64,000 nt of DNA from Erythrobacter mangrovi (GTDB lineage: Bacteria > Pseudomonadota > Alphaproteobacteria > Sphingomonadales > Sphingomonadaceae), in NCBI RefSeq assembly GCF_013260645.1, contig NZ_CP053921.1, forward strand, positions 1,681,763-1,745,762, in the 5' to 3' direction. Below the pieces are notes generated by a model. It made no database searches. It worked only from the letters and a program-made list of their open reading frames with translations, and had not been told where the DNA came from. This document shows, piece after piece, positions 18,634-28,388 of the stretch (within the stretch, counting starts at the first letter, position 1; each line of letters opens with the position of its first letter). The translations under genes and the position numbers were made by a program.

Positions 18634-20214
18634 ATGTTCCTTGACAGGATCAAGCCGCTCGACGCCATCCTGGCGACAGCGGAAAAGAAATCGTTACATC
18701 GTTCGCTCGGATGGTTCCAATTGACCCTTATGGGTATCGGTTGCGTGATCGGGACGGGTATTTTCGTTTTGACTGCGGTGGGCGCGCAAAAGGCCGGACC
18801 TGGCCTTATGATAGCCTTCGCCATTGCCGGTCTGGTCTGCATCGTGGCCGCGCTCTGCTATGCCGAAATTGCGGCGATGATCCCAGTTGCTGGCAGCGCC
18901 TATACCTATAGCTATGCGACCATAGGCGAGTTCTTCGCCTGGACCGTGGGCTGGGCGCTGATCATGGAATACGCCATCGCCGCAAGTGCGGTTTCGGTCG
19001 GCTGGTCGGGATATTTCAGCGGCACCGTGCTGGGAGGGTTGGGAGTTGAATTGCCCACCTGGCTCAGTGCCGGGCCGCTCGCCTTGGGCGGTGTAGATGG
19101 CGGTTTCATCAACCTTCCCGCGCTGCTCATCGCACTGCTTGTCACTGGCTTGCTGGTGATCGGTACTAGCGAAAGCGCCAAGGTCAATGCCGTGCTGGTG
19201 GCGATCAAGGTTACTGCGTTGACGGCCTTTGTCGCAATTACGCTGACGAGCTCGGACTTCGATACGAGCCGGTTCAATCCGTTCCTTCCTGCCGGTGTTT
19301 TCGGCGGCTGGGGCACGGGTGTTGGCGCAGTCGGTGCGGCTGCGACGATGTTCTTCGCCTATGTCGGCTTCGATGCTGTTTCGACTGCGGCTGAGGAAAC
19401 CAAGGATCCGCAAAGGAACGTTCCGATTGGGCTGGTCGGCTCATTGCTGTTCTGCACGGTGTTCTACGTCCTTGTTGCAGCCGGCGCGGTCGGGACCATC
19501 GGTGGCCAGCCGATCCTCGATGCCATGGGCATCCCGCTCGAAGCTGGTTCGCCGGAACTCGCGCGCCAGTGCGCCATGCCGCAATATGCCGACGCGCTGG
19601 TCTGCTCGAACGAGCCGCTGGCACATGTGCTTAAGGTGCTTGGCTTCACCGGTTTCGGCAACGCGATCGGCCTAGCAGCCTTCCTTGCGCTGCCTTCGGT
19701 TATCCTGGTGCTGATCTTCGGTCAGACGCGCATCTTCTTCGTGATGAGCCGTGACGGCCTGCTGCCGGAGAGGCTCAGCCAGGTTCACCCGCGCTTCAAG
19801 ACCCCGCACATCGTGACGATCATCACTGGTCTTGCCGTGGCGGTTGCAGCGGCGTTCTTCCCGGTCGGTCAGCTTGCCGACATTTCGAACGCAGGCACGC
19901 TCTACGCCTTCCTCATGGTGGCTGTTGCGGTGATGGTACTACGTGTGAAGGATCCGCAGCGTAAGCGCCACTTCAAAGTGCCGATGGTGTGGGTGGTTGC
20001 GCCGGCGACGATTATCGGTTGCCTGCTGCTCTTCCTCAACCTTCCACTGGCGGCGATGCTGTTCCTGCCGGCTTGGGGTGTGCTCGGTCTGGTTGTCTAT
20101 TTCGGCTATTCGCGCAGCCAGAGCCATCTCGGGCGCGGGATCATCGAAGTGGTCGACGATGTGGCCGGTGAAGAGACGATGGTACCGATCCATCCTCCTG
20201 CCGACGGCAATTGA
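18634..20214 (+). CDS. APC superfamily amino-acid permease (CAT-like)
   Basis: This 526-aa transporter has 12 or more TM helices. The first helix holds the APC substrate-binding signature [19 protein letters not shown], followed by [23 protein letters not shown] and [16 protein letters not shown]6 carries [20 protein letters not shown]. These are hallmarks of the cationic amino-acid transporter (CAT/YfnA-like) branch. The specific amino acid is not determinable. The gene stands alone, divergent from panB, and is followed by a strong terminator at 20232-20261. Confidence 0.9.
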   Translation: MFLDRIKPLDAILATAEKKSLHRSLGWFQLTLMGIGCVIGTGIFVLTAVGAQKAGPGLMIAFAIAGLVCIVAALCYAEIAAMIPVAGSAYTYSYATIGEFFAWTVGWALIMEYAIAASAVSVGWSGYFSGTVLGGLGVELPTWLSAGPLALGGVDGGFINLPALLIALLVTGLLVIGTSESAKVNAVLVAIKVTALTAFVAITLTSSDFDTSRFNPFLPAGVFGGWGTGVGAVGAAATMFFAYVGFDAVSTAAEETKDPQRNVPIGLVGSLLFCTVFYVLVAAGAVGTIGGQPILDAMGIPLEAGSPELARQCAMPQYADALVCSNEPLAHVLKVLGFTGFGNAIGLAAFLALPSVILVLIFGQTRIFFVMSRDGLLPERLSQVHPRFKTPHIVTIITGLAVAVAAAFFPVGQLADISNAGTLYAFLMVAVAVMVLRVKDPQRKRHFKVPMVWVVAPATIIGCLLLFLNLPLAAMLFLPAWGVLGLVVYFGYSRSQSHLGRGIIEVVDDVAGEETMVPIHPPADGN

Positions 20215-20231
20215 TTGGAAGCGAATTGATG

Positions 20232-20261
20232 AGGCCGCTCCCTTCGGGGGGCGGCCTTTTT
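20232..20261 (+). terminator. rho-independent terminator after the permease gene
   Basis: The stem AGGCCGCTCCC (20232-20242) closes over a TTCG tetraloop with GGGGGCGGCC and is followed by TTTTT (20257-20261). It is a textbook intrinsic terminator, 17 bases after the permease stop, and insulates the LexA-controlled cassette from upstream transcription. Confidence 0.92.
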
Positions 20262-20298
20262 CGTTGGGGACGGGAGAATTGCGAATCACTCCAATATG

Positions 20299-20313
20299 GA
20301 ACATAATCGGAAC
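20299..20313 (+). promoter_or_regulatory. LexA (SOS) box of the imuA-imuB operon
   Basis: GAACATAATCGGAAC is GAAC-N7-GAAC, the reverse complement of GTTC-N7-GTTC, the direct-repeat LexA box of alphaproteobacteria. It ends 15 bases before the imuA start, where bound LexA would block the promoter. A second box of the same form precedes dnaE2. Confidence 0.9.
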
Positions 20314-20328
20314 ATAGGATCTGTTTCC

Positions 20329-21105
20329 ATGCTCCATACCGATCTCGCCTTGGCCCCCTTTGCACGCTTCACGGATGCCGCCGTGCCCCGTAGTGCGCGC
20401 TGGCGTCCGGGATTGGCGCGACAAGCCGGGGCAGCGCTGCATAGCGAGCTGTTCGCCACGTCACGCGAAGCAGGGGGCGCTGCGGCCGCGCTTGCGTTGG
20501 CCCTCGATGACTGGTGGCATGCGCCCCGCGGGGAGGGGCAGGAGGTCCAGGACCGTCGCGGCGTGCTGTGGGTGCAAACGCGTGAGGCGGCACGGCTTAC
20601 CGGACGACCCTATCATGCGGGATTGCCTGAAGACCTGCGTAGGCGTTTGATTCACGTGCTTGCCAACAAGGCGGAGGATGCACTCTTCGCGCTCGAGGAA
20701 GGGTTGCATTGTCGCGACCTTGCTTTCGTTATCGGCGAGATCGCGGGCAATCCCCGCGCGCTCGACTTCACCGCCTCGCGGCGTTTGACGCTGGCGAGCG
20801 AGAAGCACGGCGTACCGCTGTTCCTCGTCCGGATTGATGCCGCGCGCGACCTGTCCTCGGCGCGGATGCGATGGGAAATTGCTTCCGCCCCCTCCACGCC
20901 GCCGCGCTGGAATGCGCAGGCGCCCGGTACCCCCCAGTGGCGGGCCGAACTGTTCCGCGCGCGAAGCCATGCACCCGGCGAATGGCTGTTGCACGAGGCG
21001 GGCGGCAAGCTGCAGGCACTGCGCCCGCGCTCTGCGGATAACGACACCATCGGCCTGAACTGGACTGCGGGGCTGCAGCGCAGGCGGCTGTTGCGAGGCG
21101 AATGA
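20329..21105 (+). CDS. imuA: ImuA, SOS mutagenesis cassette protein
   Basis: The product has 258 aa. It belongs to the ImuA group of RecA/SulA-related proteins encoded in front of imuB in LexA-controlled cassettes, where it is required with ImuB and DnaE2 for damage-induced mutagenesis. Visible features are GVLWVQTREAARLTGRPYHAGL and a RecA-like beta-strand region (VPLFLVRIDAARDLSSARMRWEI). No intact Walker A motif is seen. The start at 20329 is chosen because an upstream in-frame ATG at 20296 would place the LexA box inside the coding region. It overlaps imuB by 4 bases (ATGA). Confidence 0.9.
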   Translation: MLHTDLALAPFARFTDAAVPRSARWRPGLARQAGAALHSELFATSREAGGAAAALALALDDWWHAPRGEGQEVQDRRGVLWVQTREAARLTGRPYHAGLPEDLRRRLIHVLANKAEDALFALEEGLHCRDLAFVIGEIAGNPRALDFTASRRLTLASEKHGVPLFLVRIDAARDLSSARMRWEIASAPSTPPRWNAQAPGTPQWRAELFRARSHAPGEWLLHEAGGKLQALRPRSADNDTIGLNWTAGLQRRRLLRGE

Positions 21106-22670
21106 ACGCGCCTGGGGGTGAGGGGCGGTCACGGCGTCGCATCCTGGCCATCTGGCTCTCAGCGCTGGCGCTGGACCGCTGGCGCCTGGCGATGGGTGCG
21201 GCGGGCAGGGCGCTAGACGCGGGGCCGCTGGTTCTGATTGCCGATACTGCACACGGCCCACGGATCGAAGCGGTCAACCGTGCGGGCGTGACGGCAGGTG
21301 CGCGGGTCGGCATGCGGCTGGCTGACGCGCGGACCGTGTGCCCCGATATCGCCACCGCACCGAGCGACCCGGCAGGCGACCTTGCCTTCCTCGAACAGAT
21401 CGCGCTGTGGGCACAGCGCTGGGGCCCATGGTCGGCGCTCGACGCGCCTGATGGGCTGCTGGTCGACGTGACTGCAGTACCGCACCTGTTCGGCGGGGAG
21501 GCAGAGCTCCTGGCCGATGTCCGCGATGCTTTCGCGAAGCGCCAACTTGCCATGCGCGCCGCTATCGCGCCGACCGCGGGTGCAGCCTGGGCACTGGCGC
21601 ATTTCGGTCCACCGGGGGCGATCGTCGAGGATCAGGTCGAGCGGGCGCTGGCTGACCTGCCCGTCGCGGCGCTACGGCTCGATACGGATGTCGTCACCGT
21701 GTTGCGCCGCCTCGGCCTCAGACGCATCGGCGATATCGCCACTATGGGCCGCGACGCGATCCAGCGGCGCTTTCGCAACCGCAAGTCGCCGGCGGCGAAC
21801 CCGCTGATCCGGCTCGACCAGCTACTTGGCCGTGTACCCGAGCCGGTGCTGCCGGTGATCCCGCAGCACATGCCACTGGTCCAGCGCAGACTGATGGAGC
21901 CGATCCGACACCGCCAATTGCTCGACCGGGTAGTAAGCGATCTTGCCGTGGACATGGCATGCGAACTGGAAGGCAAGGGGCAGGGGGCTCGCCGCCTCGA
22001 ACTCGGCTTGTGGCGGGTCGATGGCGAAGTGGTCGTCCGCCGTCTCGAAATGGCCGCCGCAACACGCGATCCGGTGCATATCTGCCGTCTGTTCGCCGCG
22101 CGGCTCGACGATGTGGATGCTGGATTCGGGATCGAGATGTTGCGGCTGCGTGCCAGCTGGGCCGAGCCACTGGCGTTGACCCAGGACGATATCGAGGCAG
22201 CGGCGGAGAGCCAAGGTACCAGCCTTGCAGCCTGTATCGACCGGCTCACCGTACGCCTCGGTTCAGATGCGGTCCGTCGCCCAGTGCCCTTTGCCAGCTA
22301 TTTGCCCGAATGTGCGCAGCGCTGGCAGGCGCCGCTCGAACCGGAGCCGCTCTCGCAAGGAGAGCTGGCCTTTCACGAAAGGCCCCTGAAGATACTCGAT
22401 CGGCCTGAACTTATCGCGGTGCTCTACGCCACACCCGATGGGTACCCGCAACGCTTCCGCTGGCGTGGTTCGGTGCATGAGGTCACGCGGGTTGCGGGAC
22501 CCGAGCGGATTGCCCCCGAATGGTGGCGCGAACGCGGTACGACCCGGCTACGCGACTATTACCGGATCGAGGATGATCGCGGGCGACGGTACTGGATCTA
22601 TCGCCAGGGGATCATCGGCGATGGCCGCGGGGGCGCTCCCGATTGGTTCCTGCAGGGGTTGTGCGCGTAG
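21102..22670 (+). CDS. imuB: ImuB, Y-family polymerase-like protein
   Basis: This 522-aa protein has a Y-family (DinB/UmuC-like) fold. The catalytic acidic residues of active polymerases are not seen at the expected places: the N-terminal motif reads ALDRWRLAMG, and the region normally carrying SxDE reads DAPDGLLVDVTAVPHLFGGE. This fits ImuB's known role as a non-catalytic adaptor linking DnaE2 to the beta clamp. The C-terminal half is the extended ImuB-specific region ending WIYRQGIIGDGRGGAPDWFLQGLCA. Translationally coupled to imuA. A convergent PilZ gene begins its 3' end 3 bases downstream. Confidence 0.93.
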   Translation: MNAPGGEGRSRRRILAIWLSALALDRWRLAMGAAGRALDAGPLVLIADTAHGPRIEAVNRAGVTAGARVGMRLADARTVCPDIATAPSDPAGDLAFLEQIALWAQRWGPWSALDAPDGLLVDVTAVPHLFGGEAELLADVRDAFAKRQLAMRAAIAPTAGAAWALAHFGPPGAIVEDQVERALADLPVAALRLDTDVVTVLRRLGLRRIGDIATMGRDAIQRRFRNRKSPAANPLIRLDQLLGRVPEPVLPVIPQHMPLVQRRLMEPIRHRQLLDRVVSDLAVDMACELEGKGQGARRLELGLWRVDGEVVVRRLEMAAATRDPVHICRLFAARLDDVDAGFGIEMLRLRASWAEPLALTQDDIEAAAESQGTSLAACIDRLTVRLGSDAVRRPVPFASYLPECAQRWQAPLEPEPLSQGELAFHERPLKILDRPELIAVLYATPDGYPQRFRWRGSVHEVTRVAGPERIAPEWWRERGTTRLRDYYRIEDDRGRRYWIYRQGIIGDGRGGAPDWFLQGLCA

Positions 22671-22673
22671 CCG

Positions 22674-23066
22674 TCAGTCTGTGCTGGAAGTGCCCAACCT
22701 CGCGCGCTTCTGCCCCAGTGGAATATTCCCGCATTGCGCAACCGGCATCGAACTTTCCTCGACGCCATGCGCCGTCTCTTCCACCAGATAGGTGGGGATC
22801 GGCTGCTCGAAGTAGACCCCGCAGGCACCGTCCTTGCGCCAGGCGATCCTGCAGAAGACTTCGTTGAGCCCCCAGTCGAGCATGGCGTCGGCGCCTTCCG
22901 GGGGGAGGCCCGGGCCCTCGAAACGGGCGCCTTTTTCGGACAAGTCAGTCAGGCGGCCATGATGGGTACCCGCCGTCGTGCGCAGGCTGGCGGGACAATC
23001 GACCAACCACCTGCGGACGCTGCGCCTATCTGTTTGGAAACTATTCGCGACGGGGACCGATGCCAT
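22674..23066 (-). CDS. PilZ-domain protein, antisense between imuB and dnaE2
   Basis: The product has 130 aa. A PilZ-like domain spans about residues 10-95: RRSVRRWLVDCPASL matches the RxxxR c-di-GMP-binding turn, and LTDLSEKGARFEG the D/NxSxxG motif. The C-terminal 35 residues (after YLVEE) are outside the domain. The start at 23066 is preceded by AAGGAAGG on the minus strand. In other genomes imuA-imuB-dnaE2 is usually contiguous; here this gene sits between them on the other strand. It could act as a c-di-GMP receptor, but nothing links it to DNA repair except location. Confidence 0.82.
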   Translation of the reverse strand: MASVPVANSFQTDRRSVRRWLVDCPASLRTTAGTHHGRLTDLSEKGARFEGPGLPPEGADAMLDWGLNEVFCRIAWRKDGACGVYFEQPIPTYLVEETAHGVEESSMPVAQCGNIPLGQKRARLGTSSTD

Positions 23067-23182
23067 GGAAGCCTTCCTTTTGCGGCAGCATCCCGCGAGA
23101 GGGTAAACTCCGCCTTTCGGCTTGCGGTAAACGACCTGAAAAGGACGCATTTTTCACACACCGCTAGCAGGATCGTGTTTTA

Positions 23183-23197
23183 GAACATATAAAGAAC
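23183..23197 (+). promoter_or_regulatory. LexA (SOS) box of dnaE2
   Basis: GAACATATAAAGAAC again has the GAAC-N7-GAAC form. It ends 69 bases before the dnaE2 start and lies 117 bases upstream of the PilZ start on the other strand, so it could influence both. Its presence shows that dnaE2 does not depend on imuAB transcription. Confidence 0.88.
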
Positions 23198-23266
23198 AAG
23201 TGCGATTCAGGGAGCCTTTCAACGGATACGCGATAGCCGCTGCGGCGGGTGGATAAGCGTTAGCCC

Positions 23267-26200
23267 ATGCCCGAGAACGATCTCCAGGCCCCCAGGCGAA
23301 CGATCGACCTCGATCCGGATTCGATCGATCCGCTGCCGCGCGCACCATTCGTCGAACTGGGGATGGTTTCATGTTTCAGTTTCCTGCGCGGGGCTTCCGA
23401 TGCGGTCGACCTGGTCACCCGTGCGCGTGAGCTGGGTTACGATGCGGTCGGGATTGCCGATGCCAATACGATGGCCGGGGTAGTACGGGTTCATGTCGAG
23501 GCAAAAACACTTAAACTGAAGCCACTTATCGGTTGCAGAATAGAAACGGTCGAAGGACTGGATTTCCTCGCCTACCCCACCGATCGGGCGGCCTATGGAC
23601 GCCTGTGCCGACTGATCTCGGCTGGACGGATGGCGACGCTTGGCGGCGAATGGCAGGCCAAGGGTGCCTGCGACATCTCGCTCACCATGCTCACGCAGCA
23701 CGCTGAGGGCGTACAACTGATCCTGATCCCGCCACGTGACCTTGGCACAAGCTTCACCATCGAGGTTGAGAGCAATGTCGTACCCTTCCGCCCATCGGGA
23801 GCGGGCAGGCCTGACGAGGGCAGGATGCATGTCAGCGGAACCCTGGCGGAGGTTCTTACCCATCTCACCCGCCAACTTCCGACGTTGCGCCATCTTGCTG
23901 CGAGTTATCTCTATACCGGTGACGATATTGCGCGGATTGCGACACTTGATGCGCTGGCGAAGGCGAATGGCCTTGCCATCCTCGCCACCAACGACGTGCA
24001 TTATGCGACACCTGACAAGCGTCCGCTGCAGGACGTGATGACCGCGATTCGGCACAAGACCACTGTTGCCGCTGCTGGGTACCTGCTCCACGGCAATGCC
24101 GAGCGCTACCTCAAGCCGCCTGCAACCATGGTGAAGCTGTTCGAGCGCTGGCCGCATGCGATTGCCGCCGCGCGCGCGGTGGCTGATGCCTGCAGCTTTT
24201 CGCTCGACGAATTGCGCTACGAATATCCGGAGGAGCTTTACCCCGGCGGCATGTCTCCGCAGGCATTCCTTGAAAGCGAGACCTGGAAGGGAGCCCAATG
24301 GCGTTATCCGGCCGGTGTACCCGACAGTGTCGAACAGACCCTCCGGCGCGAGCTCGAATTGATCGGCAAGCTCGAACTGGCGCGCTACTTCCTTACCATC
24401 AAGGATATCGTCGATTATGCGCGCGGGGTTGATCCGCCGATCTTGTGCCAGGGGCGCGGCAGCGCGGCGAACTCGGCGGTGTGCTATTGCCTCGGCATTA
24501 CCAGCGTCGACCCGGCCAAGCATGCACTGCTGTTCGATCGCTTCATCTCCGAAGAGCGCAAGGAGCCGCCTGATATCGACGTCGATTTCGAGCACGAGCG
24601 ACGCGAAGAAGTGATCCAGTACATCTACGGCAAATATGGTCGCCACCGCGCCGGCCTTTGTGCCACCGTGATCCATTACCGCCCGCGCATGGCGATCCGC
24701 GAGGTGGGCAAGGCGATGGGGCTGACCGAGGATGTCACTGCCGCGCTTGCCAAGACCGTATGGGGCGGATGGGGGCGCGAGATCAGCGAGAAGCATGCCG
24801 CCGAAACGGGTATGGACCTGGCCGATCCGCACCTCCGCCGGGTTCTCAAACTAACCGAGCAAATGATTGGAATACCGCGTCATTTGTCGCAACACGTTGG
24901 TGGCTTTATTCTTACCGAAAGCGCGCTGACCGAAACCGTGCCGATTGGTAATGGCGCCATGCCCGAGCGTAGCTTCATTGAGTGGGACAAGGACGATATC
25001 GAGGCCCTGGGTATCCTCAAGGTCGATGTGCTCGCGCTTGGCATGCTCACCTGTATCCGCAAGTGCCTCGACCTGCTCGACGAGCACCATGACCGCACGC
25101 TGACCCTTGCCACCGTTCCGCGCGAGGATCCTGAAACCTACGCCATGCTGCGCAAGGGGGACTCGCTCGGCGTGTTCCAGGTTGAAAGCCGCGCGCAAAT
25201 GAACATGCTGCCGCGCCTGCGCCCGCGCGAGTTCTACGATCTCGTGATCCAGGTGGCGATCGTGCGCCCGGGCCCGATCCAGGGCGATATGGTTCATCCG
25301 TATCTGAAACGGCGGCGTGGTGCGGAACAGGTAGAGATCCCCGCGCCAGGTCCCGAACATGGCCCGCCCGACGAGCTTTCGAGCATTCTCGAACGGACGC
25401 TGGGTGTGCCGATTTTCCAGGAACAGGCCATGAAGATTGCGCTCGACGCTGCACGTTTCTCTTCGGCCGAAGCGAACCGACTGCGCAAGGCGATGGCGAC
25501 CTTTCGCAGTCGCGGCATGGTTAGTGAGCTGGAAGAGCTGATGGTCGGCCGGATGGTCGCGCGTGGTTATGACCCGGACTTCTCGCAACGCTGCTTCAAC
25601 CAGATCAAGGGCTTCGGGGAATACGGTTTCCCGGAGAGTCACGCGGCGAGCTTTGCTCATCTTGTCTATGTCTCGAGCTGGCTCAAATGCCACTTCCCCG
25701 CTGCCTTTGCCTGCGCCCTGCTCAACTCGCAGCCAATGGGCTTTTATGCCCCGGCCCAGATCGTGCGCGACGTGCGCGAGCATGGCGTCACGGTGCTGCC
25801 GGCTGACGTCAACCTGTCGCAGTGGGACTGCACGCTGGAGAAGGTTGCGGATGAGCGCGAGAGCGGGGGAAATTACCGCCGCTTGGACAGGCACGTCGCG
25901 CTGCGCCTCGGGCTGCGGCAGGTCGATGGCTTGCCAGAGGCCGTGGCGGCACGGCTGATTGCCGAGCGGGAATCGAACGGGCCGTACCACGGCGTCACGG
26001 CGCTGAGGGATCGTGCCCGCATCGGTCCGGCGCATGTCGAGCGGCTCGCCAGCGCCGATTGCTTCGGTTCGCTCAAGCTGTCGCGGCGTCAGGCGCTGTG
26101 GGACGCACGTAGCCTGATTAGTGGCACGGAGCTGCCGTTGTTTGCCGCCGCTGCGGCGCGCGAGGAGGGCGCCGAGACATCACGAACGCAGCTGCCGGCG

Positions 26201-26818
26201 ATGCCGCTCAGCGAAGAGGTGGTGGCGGACTACCAGACCACGCGACTCAGCCTGAAGGCGCATCCCATGGCTTTCCTGCGCGCGAGCCTGGCCGAGCGTG
26301 GCTTTGTGCGCGCATGCGACCTGCGCAAGCGCAAGTTCCGCAGCATGGTTCATGTCGCGGGTGTGGTGCTGATCCGGCAGCGCCCCGGTTCGGCCAAGGG
26401 CGTGTGCTTCATCACGCTGGAAGACGAGACCGGGGTGGTCAATCTCGTCGTCTGGCCGGATCTCATGGAGAAGCAACGCCGGGTAGTGATGGGCAGCCGG
26501 CTGATAGAGGTCAGGGGGCGTGTAGAGTATGATGATGAAGTGATACACGTTATCGCACATCACATGCATGATGCGACGGACGCGCTCTACGGCCTGTCCG
26601 ATAACATGCTCAACGCGCCGGTTGCCCGGGCCGATCATGTCAATTCGCCGCTGCCCGACAAATCTAATCCGCGCGACAATCTCAGGACCGGGACCGACGA
26701 TCCCTACCAACCGATCGAGCCGTGGCAGGAACCGCCACTCGGTAACCGTGACTGCGGTTGGCGTGGCGGGCACCCGCGCGATGTGCGAATTATTCCCCCA
26801 AGCCGCGACTTCCACTAG
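23267..26818 (+). CDS. dnaE2: error-prone DNA polymerase DnaE2
   Basis: This 1183-aa C-family polymerase is the catalytic subunit of the SOS mutasome. The N-terminal PHP domain starts FVELGMVSCFSFLRGASDAVDLV, where DnaE1 proteins usually have a histidine-rich FVHLHVHS-like motif. The palm aspartates are in PPDIDVDFEHERR, near residues 433-440. The C-terminal part includes an OB-fold (VHVAGVVLIRQRPGSAKGVCFITLEDETG). Length and the truncated C-terminus relative to DnaE1 fit DnaE2. It acts with ImuB in translesion synthesis and induced mutagenesis. LysE starts 10 bases after its stop. Confidence 0.96.
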   Translation: MPENDLQAPRRTIDLDPDSIDPLPRAPFVELGMVSCFSFLRGASDAVDLVTRARELGYDAVGIADANTMAGVVRVHVEAKTLKLKPLIGCRIETVEGLDFLAYPTDRAAYGRLCRLISAGRMATLGGEWQAKGACDISLTMLTQHAEGVQLILIPPRDLGTSFTIEVESNVVPFRPSGAGRPDEGRMHVSGTLAEVLTHLTRQLPTLRHLAASYLYTGDDIARIATLDALAKANGLAILATNDVHYATPDKRPLQDVMTAIRHKTTVAAAGYLLHGNAERYLKPPATMVKLFERWPHAIAAARAVADACSFSLDELRYEYPEELYPGGMSPQAFLESETWKGAQWRYPAGVPDSVEQTLRRELELIGKLELARYFLTIKDIVDYARGVDPPILCQGRGSAANSAVCYCLGITSVDPAKHALLFDRFISEERKEPPDIDVDFEHERREEVIQYIYGKYGRHRAGLCATVIHYRPRMAIREVGKAMGLTEDVTAALAKTVWGGWGREISEKHAAETGMDLADPHLRRVLKLTEQMIGIPRHLSQHVGGFILTESALTETVPIGNGAMPERSFIEWDKDDIEALGILKVDVLALGMLTCIRKCLDLLDEHHDRTLTLATVPREDPETYAMLRKGDSLGVFQVESRAQMNMLPRLRPREFYDLVIQVAIVRPGPIQGDMVHPYLKRRRGAEQVEIPAPGPEHGPPDELSSILERTLGVPIFQEQAMKIALDAARFSSAEANRLRKAMATFRSRGMVSELEELMVGRMVARGYDPDFSQRCFNQIKGFGEYGFPESHAASFAHLVYVSSWLKCHFPAAFACALLNSQPMGFYAPAQIVRDVREHGVTVLPADVNLSQWDCTLEKVADERESGGNYRRLDRHVALRLGLRQVDGLPEAVAARLIAERESNGPYHGVTALRDRARIGPAHVERLASADCFGSLKLSRRQALWDARSLISGTELPLFAAAAAREEGAETSRTQLPAMPLSEEVVADYQTTRLSLKAHPMAFLRASLAERGFVRACDLRKRKFRSMVHVAGVVLIRQRPGSAKGVCFITLEDETGVVNLVVWPDLMEKQRRVVMGSRLIEVRGRVEYDDEVIHVIAHHMHDATDALYGLSDNMLNAPVARADHVNSPLPDKSNPRDNLRTGTDDPYQPIEPWQEPPLGNRDCGWRGGHPRDVRIIPPSRDFH

Positions 26819-26828
26819 GGCGCGCGCC

Positions 26829-27467
26829 ATGATCGATCCCGAGAAACTCGCCGCCTTTATGCTGGTGACGACGACGACCAGCCTCGTACCGGGGCAGTCG
26901 ATGCTGTTCGTCATGGGGCAGGCGCTCTGGCGTGGCACGCGGGCAGGCTACATCGCGCTGCTGGGCATGCAGCTCGGATATCTGGTATGGTGGGCCTTGG
27001 CTGCTTTCGGCCTTGGCACGTTGGCCAGGGCATACCCACTGGCCTTCAGGCTGCTGGCACTGGCGGGTACTGCCTATCTGGCATGGCTCGGTCTCAAGGC
27101 CATTCGCCACTCCTTCCATACCGAAGAACACCGCCAGGAAGCCGCACGCAAGGCACCCGATGGCAATCCCTTCCGCGACGGCATTGTAGTCGCCATCGGC
27201 AACCCGAAATCGCTGATCTACATGGTCGCGCTGATCCCGCCTTTCATCGATGCCGCCCAACCGATCACCGGCCAAATCGTGACACTGGCGCTGGTTGCGC
27301 TGGTGCTCGATCTGCTGGTGGGCACGCTTTACATCCTCGCCGGACGAAGCCTCGCGCGGACCATGGACGATCCGGCAACAAGGCGCTGGATCGATCGCGG
27401 AGTTGGGGCCGCCTTCCTGACTATCGCGGGCCTGATATTGCTGGACCTCCTGACCACACCCGTGTGA
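26829..27467 (+). CDS. LysE family exporter
   Basis: This 212-aa protein has six TM helices. It carries the LysE/RhtB N-terminal motif (TTTTSLVPGQSMLFVMGQALWRGTRAGYIALLGMQLG) and the conserved GIVVAIGNPKSLIYMVALIPPFID in the middle. Relatives export amino acids or homoserine lactones; the substrate here is unknown. Starting 10 bases after dnaE2 with no terminator between, it is probably co-transcribed with it under LexA control, though an internal promoter inside dnaE2 cannot be excluded. Confidence 0.9.
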   Translation: MIDPEKLAAFMLVTTTTSLVPGQSMLFVMGQALWRGTRAGYIALLGMQLGYLVWWALAAFGLGTLARAYPLAFRLLALAGTAYLAWLGLKAIRHSFHTEEHRQEAARKAPDGNPFRDGIVVAIGNPKSLIYMVALIPPFIDAAQPITGQIVTLALVALVLDLLVGTLYILAGRSLARTMDDPATRRWIDRGVGAAFLTIAGLILLDLLTTPV

Positions 27468-27499
27468 CAAGCGGCGCATCAAGGCTTTGGGAGAGCTTC

Positions 27500-28384
27500 G
27501 TGCTTACGATCACTCTGTACCTCGTTTCGGCCGCGTTGGCCCCACCAGCGGCCGCACAGGATAGCCGGGAAATCCCCGCCGCCATCTACACCGACCCCGT
27601 ACCCGACAGTGAATATCCCGCACGGATGGAAACACTCCACATTCCCAGTGGTGGGGAGAGCATCAACGGTATCGCCTATCTTGCTGGGGGCCCGGGTCCG
27701 CACCCAACCCTGGTCATCTGCCATGGCTGGCCAGGCAACGAAAAGAACCTCGACCTCGCGCAGGCTGTCAGGCGCGCGGGATGGAACGCGGTGACCTTCA
27801 ACTATCGCGGGTTCTGGGGTAGCCCGGGATCCTTCCGGTTCGCCCAGAATCCCGAAGATGCTGCCGCCGTGCTGGCCTTCCTACGCGATCCGGCGAATGC
27901 GGCCGCGCTCGGCGTCGATCCCGATCGCATGGCGATCCTTGGCCACTCGATGGGAGGCTGGGTCGCGGCGATGACCGCAGGACGGGATGATCGCCTGCTC
28001 GGCATGGGGCTCATATCGGCGGCGAATATGGGCTGGGTCGGGCGGCTCGAGCCGGACGATCTTGCCCAGCGTGCGGCGGGGAATGCGGAAACCCTCGCTG
28101 ACACGACGCCTGAGCTGATGGCAGAGGAATTGATAGCGAACCGGAATGCCTTCGACTTCCTGCAGTTCGCCCCGCAGCTCGCAGGGAAGTCGAATCTCAT
28201 CCTCAGTTCCGATGACGGTCTTACCTCTATGACCGATGCGCTGGTTGAAGCGATCCGCAAGGAAGGCGGGTCACAAGTGGTCGCGATCCACGAAGCGACC
28301 GATCACAGCTGGTCCAGCAAGCGGATCGCGCTGCAGGCCTACGTCATCCGCTGGCTGGAAATGTTGCCGGGATCCGGCAGCTAA
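27500..28384 (+). CDS. secreted alpha/beta hydrolase
   Basis: The product has 294 aa. The GTG start at 27500 follows GGGAGAGC and yields a signal peptide MLTITLYLVSAALAPPAAAQ, so the enzyme should be periplasmic or extracellular. The alpha/beta hydrolase fold shows an oxyanion-region motif VICHGWPGNEKN, the nucleophile elbow GHSMGG (Ser near residue 151), and late Asp and His in SSDDGL and EATDHSW. No lid or substrate-specific motif is recognised. It follows LysE after 32 bases on the same strand. The next gene, phoB, converges with only 4 bases between stops. Confidence 0.85.
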   Translation: MLTITLYLVSAALAPPAAAQDSREIPAAIYTDPVPDSEYPARMETLHIPSGGESINGIAYLAGGPGPHPTLVICHGWPGNEKNLDLAQAVRRAGWNAVTFNYRGFWGSPGSFRFAQNPEDAAAVLAFLRDPANAAALGVDPDRMAILGHSMGGWVAAMTAGRDDRLLGMGLISAANMGWVGRLEPDDLAQRAAGNAETLADTTPELMAEELIANRNAFDFLQFAPQLAGKSNLILSSDDGLTSMTDALVEAIRKEGGSQVVAIHEATDHSWSSKRIALQAYVIRWLEMLPGSGS

Positions 28385-28388
28385 CCGG

